Positions 7,278 through 14,617 of a DNA stretch of 22,090 bases are shown in pieces; the first letter of the stretch is position 1; each line of letters starts with the position of its first letter. The stretch spans positions 1-22,090 of the forward strand of contig DAINAR010000051.1 in the NCBI GenBank assembly GCA_036733345.1, read 5' to 3'. Both the position numbers and the translations under genes were made by a program. The DNA comes from JAFGMQ01 sp036733345. Lineage in GTDB: Bacteria > Desulfobacterota > DSM-4660 > Desulfatiglandales > Desulfatiglandaceae. Under the pieces are notes generated by a model. The model had not been told where the DNA came from. It saw only the letters and a list, made by a program, of their open reading frames with translations, and did no database searches.

Positions 7278-9167
7278 ATGTGCGGAATCTGCGGAATTTA
7301 TAATCTGAAGGGAGAGCCGGTTTCATCTGTTTACCTGCGGCAGATGACGGAGGCCATTGCCCATCGGGGGCCGGACGGGGAGGGCATGTTTACTGACGGG
7401 GCTGTCGGTCTGGGGCATCGTCGACTGGCTGTCATTGATCTGTCACCGGCAGGCCACCAGCCCATGCTTACAAGTGACGGCAGATATGCCCTGACCTACA
7501 ATGGTGAAATCTATAATTTCCAGGAATTAAGACTTATTCTCGAAAGCCTTGGTCATCAGTTCAGGTCTCGGACCGACGCCGAGGTAGTATTGCATGCCTA
7601 TGCAGAGTGGGGCCAAAAGTGTGTTGAACGCTTTAACGGCATGTTCGCGTTTGCAGTATGGGATAAGGGGCGCCATGAGCTCTTTCTTGCCAGGGATCGC
7701 TATGGCATGAAACCGCTTTACTATGCATTTTGCGGAGAGTGCTTTTTATTTGCATCCGAGCAGAAGGCAATCCTTACTCACCCTTCTGTAAGCAGAGAAA
7801 TCGACCTCGAGGCCCTGCTTGAATACTTTACCTTCCAGAATCTCTTTACCGATAAAACCCTTCTAAAGGGGATCAAATTATTCCCAGCCGGTTCATGGGC
7901 CAGGATACCATCCAGTGCCTTAAGCTTTGGGCCTTCAGCTTTGAGCTTCAATCAATACTGGGATTTCGATTTCCGTGAACCTGAGCTACAGGCTCCCGAG
8001 GAAGACTATATTGAAGAACTTGACAGGCTGTTTAGACAGGCTGTGAACCGTCAGCTTGTAAGCGATGTGGATGTGGGGGCATATCTGAGCGGGGGGATGG
8101 ATTCAGGTTCAATTACTGCTGTTGCGGCCACTCAACTTCCCTATATCAAGACCTTTACATGCGGCTTTGATTTGAATTCCGCATCCGGACTCGAGCTTGG
8201 ATTTGACGAGCGGAAGCTTTCGGAATACATGTCCTATCTTTTCAGGACCGAACATTACGAGATAGTTCTGAAGGCAGGTGATATGGAACGCATACTCCCT
8301 GAGCTTGCATGGCACATCGAAGAACCAAGGGTAGGCCAGAGCTATCCGAATTATTATGTCGCCCGTCTTGCGAGCAAGTTTGTAAAGGTAGTTCTGGGCG
8401 GAGGCGGAGGCGATGAGCTTTTCGGGGGTTACCCGTGGCGTTATTATCGTGCAGTGGTAAATGATAACTTTGAAGAATATATAGACAAATACTACCTGTT
8501 CTGGCAGAGACTAATACCGAACAAATCTATTCATGCTGTATTTCGCCCTGTCTGGGATCAGGTCAAACATGTCTGGACCAGGGATATTTTCAGGGATGTG
8601 TTCAAGGAAAAAGCCTGTAAATTGTCCCGGCCGGAGGACTATGTAAATCACTCTCTGTATTTTGAGGCCAAGACCTTCCTGCATGGCCTGCTTATCGTTG
8701 AGGACAAGCTGGGAATGGCCCAGGGACTTGAAAGCAGGCTCCCTTTTCTTGATAATGATCTCGTGGATTTTGCAATGCAGGTGCCTGTGCGACTGAAGCT
8801 TGGAAATTTATCAAAGATTGTCCGGATGAATGAAAATGAGCCGGGTGCCAAACCGGAGAAATACTTTCAGAAGACAAGGGACGGCAAACTATTATTGCGC
8901 AAGGTCATGGAGCGGTATATCCCTGATAAGATAACCAACGGTACCAAGCAGGGCTTTTCAGCACCTGATGCCTCTTGGTTCAAGGGTGACAGCATTGACT
9001 ATGTAAAAGGCACACTGTTAGACAGCAATGCCCGCATTTATAAATATATGGACAAAAAGTCAGTTCAAGGGCTGGTGGAAGAACATTTTAATGGAAAGTC
9101 AAATAGAAGGTTATTTATCTGGTCCCTTCTGAGCTTTGAGTGGTGGTGCCGGAAGTTTCTGGGTTGA
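7278..9167 (+). CDS. asnB: AsnB-like glutamine-dependent amidotransferase (first copy)
   Basis: The protein has 629 residues. Cys2 in MCGICG is the Ntn glutaminase nucleophile, and HRGPDGEGMF and YNGEIYNF complete that domain (residues 1 to about 200). The C-terminal synthetase domain has the PP-loop SGGMDS (271-276), which binds ATP. The later loop reads VVLGGGGGDELFGGY. Gly376 occupies the place where AsnB has an acidic residue (Glu348 in E. coli, Asp369 in the copy at 14618). Such proteins in surface-polysaccharide clusters may amidate sugars or peptides rather than aspartate; this is inference. Residues 214-225 (ALSFGPSALSFN) are encoded by a heptamer array and make the region between the glutaminase and synthetase parts about seven residues longer than usual. 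The start is fixed by Cys2, although no ribosome site is visible. Confidence 0.88.
   Translation: MCGICGIYNLKGEPVSSVYLRQMTEAIAHRGPDGEGMFTDGAVGLGHRRLAVIDLSPAGHQPMLTSDGRYALTYNGEIYNFQELRLILESLGHQFRSRTDAEVVLHAYAEWGQKCVERFNGMFAFAVWDKGRHELFLARDRYGMKPLYYAFCGECFLFASEQKAILTHPSVSREIDLEALLEYFTFQNLFTDKTLLKGIKLFPAGSWARIPSSALSFGPSALSFNQYWDFDFREPELQAPEEDYIEELDRLFRQAVNRQLVSDVDVGAYLSGGMDSGSITAVAATQLPYIKTFTCGFDLNSASGLELGFDERKLSEYMSYLFRTEHYEIVLKAGDMERILPELAWHIEEPRVGQSYPNYYVARLASKFVKVVLGGGGGDELFGGYPWRYYRAVVNDNFEEYIDKYYLFWQRLIPNKSIHAVFRPVWDQVKHVWTRDIFRDVFKEKACKLSRPEDYVNHSLYFEAKTFLHGLLIVEDKLGMAQGLESRLPFLDNDLVDFAMQVPVRLKLGNLSKIVRMNENEPGAKPEKYFQKTRDGKLLLRKVMERYIPDKITNGTKQGFSAPDASWFKGDSIDYVKGTLLDSNARIYKYMDKKSVQGLVEEHFNGKSNRRLFIWSLLSFEWWCRKFLG
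7918..7952 (+). repeat. heptamer array inside the asnB coding sequence
   Basis: Five heptamers, CCTTAAG, CTTTGGG, CCTTCAG, CTTTGAG and CTTCAAT, lie in frame within asnB. Reverse-complemented, they read as AAGCTCAAAGCTGAAGG and similar, the same word family as the array at 2193-2353. There is also a 14-bp period. The peptide is ALSFGPSALSFN, just before the conserved YW. The spacing from the PG/PAG motif to YW is about eight residues longer than in the second AsnB copy. Confidence 0.8.
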
Positions 9168-9719
9168 GTTGATAGGCATAAATTTGAAAAATTAATAAAT
9201 CCCTTTTGCAAAGGATAGACATTTGACTGGATAACAGGATAGACATGATATAAATCCGGTTAATCAAAGCTATTTATGAAAATCCAACAGCGGTATTATG
9301 TGTAATATCAGGAAACGAAGAAAATAAATATCAGGTGTGTTTGTTTATTCAGAGAGATTAAAACAGGTGATTTGTTGAGCTAAGGAATAAGACATTAAAT
9401 CAGTTATTATTCCGCCGATTAAAAACATTAATCGTCATGCCGGACTTGATCCGGCATCTAGTCGAATTCATTGTGGATTCCGGCTTTCGCCGGAATGACG
9501 ACATTAACACATATTATTGCCGGGTTAATAATTAGAGCTCTAATCGCATTAAACGTCTAACATCTCACCCACTCATCTATTTTATGAGAGTTGTATAATG
9601 CGTAAGGAAAAAGATATAGACTAAGAGATCAACAGGATAAAAAACTGCAATGTCAATCCTGTTATTCCTGTCAAAAACAACTGATTATGAGGCAGTATAT
9701 TTTTTTGAGGGTTAAATGA
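9168..9719. other. 552-bp gene-free stretch with repeats
   Basis: No convincing open frame lies between the first asnB and the acetyltransferase gene. It holds an AT-rich part with AACAGGAT/GGATAGACA-type short repeats (about 9209-9250). A hairpin repeat follows at 9404-9532. There is also an 8-bp inverted repeat, AACAGGAT at 9631-9638 and ATCCTGTT at 9656-9663, that could form a hairpin upstream of the next gene. A TATAAT at 9594-9599 could be a -10 box, but no good -35 sits at the right distance, so a promoter here is only possible. Confidence 0.6.
9404..9532. repeat. hairpin-rich dispersed repeat, short copy
   Basis: The core 9433-9500 begins with CGTCAT and ends with ATGACG, and contains two strong hairpins: ATGCCGG pairs with CCGGCAT, and ATTCCGG with CCGGAAT. 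Its left flank 9417-9450 matches 21854-21887 at 33 of 34 bases, and its right flank 9501-9532 matches 21969-22000 at 28 of 32. The middle differs in sequence and length. This is the common REP-like CGTCATTCCGG type of palindromic element; it carries no gene. Confidence 0.8.
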
Positions 9720-10307
9720 ATGATGGGTTTATCAAACAAAATGCGTGAATTATTTCTTGATCTGTATAAGAAACTTCGTGACAGCATGAGGAAGAACTGG
9801 AAAAGAGATCTGCCTTTTGATGAGATGGTTTTTGACAGATGGGAACGGGCGAAAAGCCTTGGCTTTGGAGAAGGCTCCAGCATTTATCATAACAGTTATG
9901 TTTATGGAGATGTAACTGTTGGAAGGAATACCTGGGTTGGGCCCTTTACCCTTCTGGACGGTTCGGGCGGCTTGATAATCGGTGATTACTGCAGCATCAG
10001 CGCAGGAGTTCACATCTACACCCACGATACGGTAAAATGGGCTTTATCGGGGGGTAAGGCAGAATACGAGAGAGGTCCAGTAATGATAGGTGATTACTGC
10101 CACATAGGAGGACAGACTGTTATTGCGAAAGGGGTAACGATTGGTGATCATTGCGTAATAGGTGCATGTTCTTTTGTTAACAGGGATGTTCCCTCATTTA
10201 CAATCGCGGTCGGAGTGCCATGTAAGCCTGCCGGAGCTGTAAAAGTTGAGGAAAGCGGAACAGTTGAAATGGTCTATGATATCGATTCGTTAAGGGTAGA
10301 AACATGA
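9720..10307 (+). CDS. hexapeptide-repeat (left-handed beta-helix) acyltransferase
   Basis: This 195-residue protein has the isoleucine-patch repeats of the LbH family from about residue 55 onward. Examples are VYGDVTVGRNTWVGP, LIIGDYCSISAG, VMIGDYCHIGG and VTIGDHCVIGAC. HIYTHDTVKW holds the likely catalytic histidine, and the ending GVPCKPAGAV is typical of sugar O- or N-acetyltransferases. The likely role is acetylation of a sugar in the polysaccharide repeat, perhaps the amino sugar made by the aminotransferase at 5701, using acetyl-CoA. GAGG at 9707-9710 could serve either ATG at 9720 or the adjacent ATG at 9723. The stop overlaps the start of the next gene (ATGA), so translation of the two is probably coupled. 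Confidence 0.87.
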   Translation: MMGLSNKMRELFLDLYKKLRDSMRKNWKRDLPFDEMVFDRWERAKSLGFGEGSSIYHNSYVYGDVTVGRNTWVGPFTLLDGSGGLIIGDYCSISAGVHIYTHDTVKWALSGGKAEYERGPVMIGDYCHIGGQTVIAKGVTIGDHCVIGACSFVNRDVPSFTIAVGVPCKPAGAVKVEESGTVEMVYDIDSLRVET

Positions 10308-11503
10308 TTAACAGAAAACTGGTATCAATAGTCCCAACTCAAATGAAATATATCTCTGAGAGGGAGATGGAACCTGCAGTACGATCTCGTGATCTTTCAG
10401 GCTATTTTAGTTCTGTCTACACAATACATCCCTTTGCCGCGGACGATCGAGTTGTCCGGCTGGATGACAGGAACACCGTTTACGAATTTTCTGTTAAACC
10501 ACTGCGTTTACCCGCCTGGTTGAACTGGTTTGATTATCTGGTTGCCCAGGTCAGGCTGATAGGAAAAATTTACGGGTTGATTAAGCGGGAGGATGTCTCG
10601 GCAATTAAGGCGCATGATCCATACATGATAGGCCTTGACGGGCTGGTACTATCTGTTTTGACCCGCAGGCCGCTGGTGGTGTTTGTTCTTTCCAATTACG
10701 ACCTGGCATATAAGGCAACTGGTCAGCTCGGCTTCGCACCATTTCGGTACAGGTGGATTGAGAAGATTATTGAGAGGCTTGTCTTTAAATCCGCGGATAT
10801 GGTGTGGGGCGGTAACGAGAACAATAAACAGTATGCTGTTTCAAACGGCGCAAGTCCGGAGAAATGCCGTACCGTTCGAACCATAGGCATTTGTGATCAT
10901 CATTTCCAGGCCCCCGGCCTCAATGCAGGTCTCAGGCATGAAATAGGGCTTAAAGACGAAAAGGTGCTTTTGTATGTTGGCCGATTAAGCCCGGAGAAGT
11001 ATCCTCAGGATGTGATCAGATGCGCTGCATTCCTTTCATCGCAGGGAGCGAATTTCAGGCTGCTGATTGCCGGTGATGGTGTAATGGCAGGCGAGCTTAA
11101 TAAGCTCACGGGTTTGCTTGGGATTGCTGACAAGGTTGTATTTTTAGGCTTCCGGCCCCAGGCCGAAGTAAGAGAACTTTTTTCGATTGCCGATGTGGTT
11201 CTTTCCCCGCTGACAGGTTCGTCCCTTGTGGAAGCGGCCCTTGCAGGAAAGAGTATTGTAGCCTACGACGTGGAATGGCACAGCGAGATCATAAAACATG
11301 AGTATTCGGGCCTTCTGGTGAAATACAGAGACCGTGATGCCCTGGCTCGTGCCACATTGACATTGCTTCAAGATCCCGAACTCGCGGCAAGGTTGGGCAG
11401 GAATGTCAGAGAACTGGCGCTTGAGATGTTCAGCAGCGAGCAGACACAGCAGACGGAGAGAAAGTGTTTCGAAGAACTGTTTCTACAGCGAACAGGGAGA
11501 TAG
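10304..11503 (+). CDS. family 4 glycosyltransferase
   Basis: This 399-residue GT-B-fold protein has a complete C-terminal GT4 domain. LLYVGRLSPEKYPQDVI begins it, GFRPQAEVRELFSIADVVLSP follows, and then GSSLVEAALAGKSIVAYD, where the Glu of SLVEA corresponds to the second Glu of the EX7E motif while the first Glu position is not acidic. This is a modest departure from the canonical motif. The N-terminal domain includes IKAHDPYMIGLDGL. It should extend the lipid-linked sugar chain on the cytoplasmic side. The start overlaps the acyltransferase stop by four bases, and the 3' end overlaps the flippase frame by 40 bases, so the three genes form a tightly packed unit. The substrate is unknown. Confidence 0.87.
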   Translation: MINRKLVSIVPTQMKYISEREMEPAVRSRDLSGYFSSVYTIHPFAADDRVVRLDDRNTVYEFSVKPLRLPAWLNWFDYLVAQVRLIGKIYGLIKREDVSAIKAHDPYMIGLDGLVLSVLTRRPLVVFVLSNYDLAYKATGQLGFAPFRYRWIEKIIERLVFKSADMVWGGNENNKQYAVSNGASPEKCRTVRTIGICDHHFQAPGLNAGLRHEIGLKDEKVLLYVGRLSPEKYPQDVIRCAAFLSSQGANFRLLIAGDGVMAGELNKLTGLLGIADKVVFLGFRPQAEVRELFSIADVVLSPLTGSSLVEAALAGKSIVAYDVEWHSEIIKHEYSGLLVKYRDRDALARATLTLLQDPELAARLGRNVRELALEMFSSEQTQQTERKCFEELFLQRTGR

Positions 11504-13008
11504 TCGGCCAAAGATCGGATCAGGAAGATGTAAGGAGATCTTTCTGGGATTTTTCTTCAGTGCTCGGCTCCAGGCTTGCGAGTATTCCTCTTGCTCTCTG
11601 TATTGTTGCTGTGTCTACGAGGATATTGGGAAAAGAGGGTTACGGTATCCTTTCTCTCTTTCTGCTGGTCTCGCAGTTGTTTTTCCTGTTTGGCATAAAC
11701 TGGACTTGTGCCGCGGTCGTCAAATATGCAAAGGAAGAATTTGTTAAACAGGGAAAGATCAACGGGACTTTCTGGGCAAGAAATGCCCTCCTGATCCCGA
11801 GCATGTTGCTCTCTTTGACCGTAGTCTGGTTATACAGGGATCAGATATTGTCATATATCGGCCTCGGTCCTGCAGCTATCTGGCTATTGGTGTTGTACCT
11901 GATTGGCCTGACTATGGCCGATTACGGACAATCGGTCTTGCAGGCCACCGGGAATTTGCAGTTCTATTCGGTCGCAAAGCTCTTGCAGATGCTTCTGTTG
12001 TTAGCGGCTTTCGGGTTGCTTTTTGTTTTTTTTAATGGGGCCGGCAGGATCTATCAAATGATATGGGCCTATGTTCTCAGCGTGCTCCTGGTTTCTCTCG
12101 TTCCCCTTTATAAAATCAGTTACAGGCTTTTTTCCCCTCCTGTTTTTGAAAAGCAAAGAATAAAGAAAATCTTCATTTTTTCATATCCCGTGATATTTGG
12201 ATCTGTTAGCGCATATGTAGTAAACTGGATAGATCTCATTGTTATTAAACGATACTCGACAGTTTCAGAAATTGGCGTCTATTCATTGTCTTATCAGGGA
12301 ATGACCGCAGTACAGCAGATTTCTATGGCTATCGGGGTAGTGATAACACCCATGATGGTTTCATTTCTGGTTCGAGGCCGAAAAGATCTGATCTTGCGGT
12401 ATCTTGATCGTATTGTTCCGCAGGGCATGATCCTGTGGATTTTTTTTATTTGCACAGTAACATTCGGCTCCTTTTATTTGATTCCGCTGGTGTTTGGAAT
12501 TGATTTCCGGGAAAGCTGCACTCCTTTTGCACTGCTGATGATCGGCATGGGTTGGAATGCTCTGAATACGCTGTATTCTCCAGTCATGACCTCCTATGAG
12601 CTGATAAAACAATCAATGGGAATCGGTATTGTTATTGCCGCAGTCAATTTTGCCGGAGACATGCTGCTGGTGCCTTTGTTCGGTATCAGCGGGGCATCAA
12701 TGGCTACAGCCTTTTCGTTTTTTCTGGGAGGCGTTCTCAGCCATTTGGTGGTATATCGTCATATGGGGCTGAGAGGATACAAGGAGCTCCTGCTGCCGGT
12801 TTCATCGTTGCTGGCAATTATTCTCCTTGTTGCAAGTTCCCACCTGCTCTTGCGCCTGCTCTGTTTTTTTGTGATTTCTTTTGGTTTATGGATGATTGCA
12901 AGGATGCTGCGCCTCTTTAACAAAGAAGATCTCGCCCTTTTGGAAAAGATAGAAATGCCTCGATCAGTCTGGTATCTGATAGAAAAGGCATATAACTGTT
13001 TAGGTTAG
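11464..13008 (+). CDS. Wzx-like polysaccharide flippase (MOP superfamily)
   Basis: This 514-residue polytopic protein has about 12-14 hydrophobic segments across its whole length. The N-terminal RLASIPLALCIVAVSTRILG followed by KEGYGILSLFLLV is the standard opening of oligosaccharide flippases. The middle FSYPVIFGSVSAYVVNWID and VIKRYSTVSEIGVYSL and the later AGDMLLVPLFGISGASMATA are also typical. It would move the undecaprenyl-linked repeat unit from the inner to the outer face of the cytoplasmic membrane. The GTG at 11464 is chosen because GGAGAG lies just upstream at 11456-11461. This gives a 40-bp overlap with the GT4 gene. A later GTG at 11560 is possible but has a poorer ribosome site. 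Confidence 0.88.
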   Translation: MFRRTVSTANREIVGQRSDQEDVRRSFWDFSSVLGSRLASIPLALCIVAVSTRILGKEGYGILSLFLLVSQLFFLFGINWTCAAVVKYAKEEFVKQGKINGTFWARNALLIPSMLLSLTVVWLYRDQILSYIGLGPAAIWLLVLYLIGLTMADYGQSVLQATGNLQFYSVAKLLQMLLLLAAFGLLFVFFNGAGRIYQMIWAYVLSVLLVSLVPLYKISYRLFSPPVFEKQRIKKIFIFSYPVIFGSVSAYVVNWIDLIVIKRYSTVSEIGVYSLSYQGMTAVQQISMAIGVVITPMMVSFLVRGRKDLILRYLDRIVPQGMILWIFFICTVTFGSFYLIPLVFGIDFRESCTPFALLMIGMGWNALNTLYSPVMTSYELIKQSMGIGIVIAAVNFAGDMLLVPLFGISGASMATAFSFFLGGVLSHLVVYRHMGLRGYKELLLPVSSLLAIILLVASSHLLLRLLCFFVISFGLWMIARMLRLFNKEDLALLEKIEMPRSVWYLIEKAYNCLG

Positions 13009-13024
13009 CCGGAGTTCAATCGAA

Positions 13025-14512
13025 ATGCTCATGCACACACAAGTTATAGGCTTTGCCGCGTTAATCTTTCTCTTTTCACTCTTTCTCCGGATATTGCCTC
13101 ACCTCTCAAAGGAAGTGGGCGGCGCCGATTGCTGGTTTTATCTGATCTATGTCAGGGAGTTAAAAAAGAAGAGAAAATTCCCTCCCAAATTCTATTTCTT
13201 TATCCTTGACTACCCGGAGCAATGGTATCCGCCAGGTTTTCCATTATTTCTTTCACTTTTCCCAGAACAGTTGCTTCAAAAGTGGCATTGGCTGATATCA
13301 CCTGTCATAGACTGTTTTCATGGGCTTCTATTGTATTCTTTTTGCTACTGGATCACCGGAAGCCTTTACGCTTCTGTTGTGGCCGGAGTTTCATATGCAA
13401 TTGTGCCTACTCTTTATTCTGAAAACCGCAATTTGAACAGCCGCGCATTGAGTTCGCTGCTGTTTTCCATTAATATGCTCTGCCTTTTCTGCTTTCTAAA
13501 ATATCCTTCCTGGGCCTTGGCAGTGCCGTTGTTTTTGAGTGGCTTTTTGGTCTTGATGACACATAAGATGGCGGCGCAGGCCATGGCGTTTAGCTATATT
13601 TTTATCGGGATATATCTTTGGAAGGGTTATGTGCCTCTTTTATTCCTCGTTATCATGGGTTTGACTTTTGCCCTGTCCGCCGGATTTTACTGGAAGGTAC
13701 TCAAAGCGCATTTCGACATCCTTGCATTCTGGCGGAGGCACATAGACGAGGTCAGGGCCCACCAGGTGTTTGAGTCTAATGTCTACAGAGACCCGAATAG
13801 AAAGACAGACAGGCTCTATCTCCCCGGTTGGCGCGGGGTATCAAAAAAGATTGTTAATCTCCTGGCCCATAATCCCCTGATTCTAATTCTTCCGTTATTT
13901 GCAAAAGCGGGCCCCGTTTTTTTTTCAGGATGGTTGTTTGCTGTTATTGCTTTGATATTGCTGACTACCTTTTTCAGGCCCATGATCTTTCTCGGTGAAG
14001 GATTCAAGTATATCAAGTACCTGGCATTTCCCCAGTCTCTGTTTCTCGGGATATGGGCATATTCAGTAAAGGAGATATCGTGGGCTGGCATGGTTGCAGC
14101 GTTATTCCTGCTGCTCAGCCTTGGAGTAATGCTTTTCGTCCACATCTATACTACCAGAAAGTCGCTTGGCAAAGTTTCAGGAATTGATGATAATCTTCAG
14201 GAGATAATCGAAATTGTAAAAAAACTGCCTGAAGATAGGTTTTTGTGTCTTCCCATTCCGATTGGCGAGGTCCTTGCGTACAAAACCGGAAAAAAGGTCC
14301 TATCAGGAGGACATGGGTACGGATTCAATAACCTCGAAGGTTTTTTCCCTGTCCTTCAAAAGCCTTTAAAGGAGTTTTTCAAAGAATATAAAATAGCATA
14401 TTTTCTGCTGGACGAAGAATTTGTGCCTGCTGCTCATTTTTCTTTGGATGATAAGGTTTTGGTGAAATTGTATTCGAGCGGTAAATATTCTCTATTTCAA
14501 GTGAAACTGTGA
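13025..14512 (+). CDS. polytopic membrane protein, probable GT-C-type glycosyltransferase or polymerase
   Basis: This 495-residue protein has about ten membrane segments and a soluble C-terminal domain of roughly 110 residues (from about 385). The first loop contains KEVGGADCWFYLIYVRELKK, an acidic first periplasmic loop like those of GT-C enzymes, and YPEQWYPPGFPLFLS follows. The C-terminal part includes PEDRFLCLPIPIGEVLAYKTG and FLLDEEFVPAAHF. No named family is recognised with confidence. As the cluster has a Wzx-like flippase but no obvious Wzy, this protein could be the polymerase or a periplasmic sugar-modifying transferase using a lipid-phosphate sugar; that is inference. It follows the flippase by 16 bp. 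GGAG at 13010-13013 is rather far from ATG 13025; ATG 13031 is an equally possible start. Confidence 0.6.
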   Translation: MLMHTQVIGFAALIFLFSLFLRILPHLSKEVGGADCWFYLIYVRELKKKRKFPPKFYFFILDYPEQWYPPGFPLFLSLFPEQLLQKWHWLISPVIDCFHGLLLYSFCYWITGSLYASVVAGVSYAIVPTLYSENRNLNSRALSSLLFSINMLCLFCFLKYPSWALAVPLFLSGFLVLMTHKMAAQAMAFSYIFIGIYLWKGYVPLLFLVIMGLTFALSAGFYWKVLKAHFDILAFWRRHIDEVRAHQVFESNVYRDPNRKTDRLYLPGWRGVSKKIVNLLAHNPLILILPLFAKAGPVFFSGWLFAVIALILLTTFFRPMIFLGEGFKYIKYLAFPQSLFLGIWAYSVKEISWAGMVAALFLLLSLGVMLFVHIYTTRKSLGKVSGIDDNLQEIIEIVKKLPEDRFLCLPIPIGEVLAYKTGKKVLSGGHGYGFNNLEGFFPVLQKPLKEFFKEYKIAYFLLDEEFVPAAHFSLDDKVLVKLYSSGKYSLFQVKL

Positions 14513-14536
14513 TGCTGTGACTCGGCCTTTGCTTGT

Positions 14537-14617
14537 CAGTTATTGGTTATCAGTCAACCTTTCACCTTTGAGCTCTCCAGGGGCGAGTAAACTTTTAACT
14601 TTAAGCTTAACGAAGCC
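14537..14617 (+). repeat. composite heptamer region without a gene
   Basis: Six in-register heptamers at 14537-14578 (CAGTTAT, TGGTTAT, CAGTCAA, CCTTTCA, CCTTTGA, GCTCTCC) join two different word families. The first units match the GTTATCA family at 5519, and the next are the reverse complement of the AAAGGTG/AAAGCTC family at 2193. A second run at 14590-14617 (AACTTTT, AACTTTA, AGCTTAA, CGAAGCC) ends exactly at the ATG of the second asnB. No open frame lies between. Confidence 0.75.

Noticed and set aside
11403..11747. 114-residue + strand frame overlapping GT4 and flippase
   Set aside because: It is a shifted frame over the junction of two clear genes and contains no domain; it is not evidence of a frameshift.
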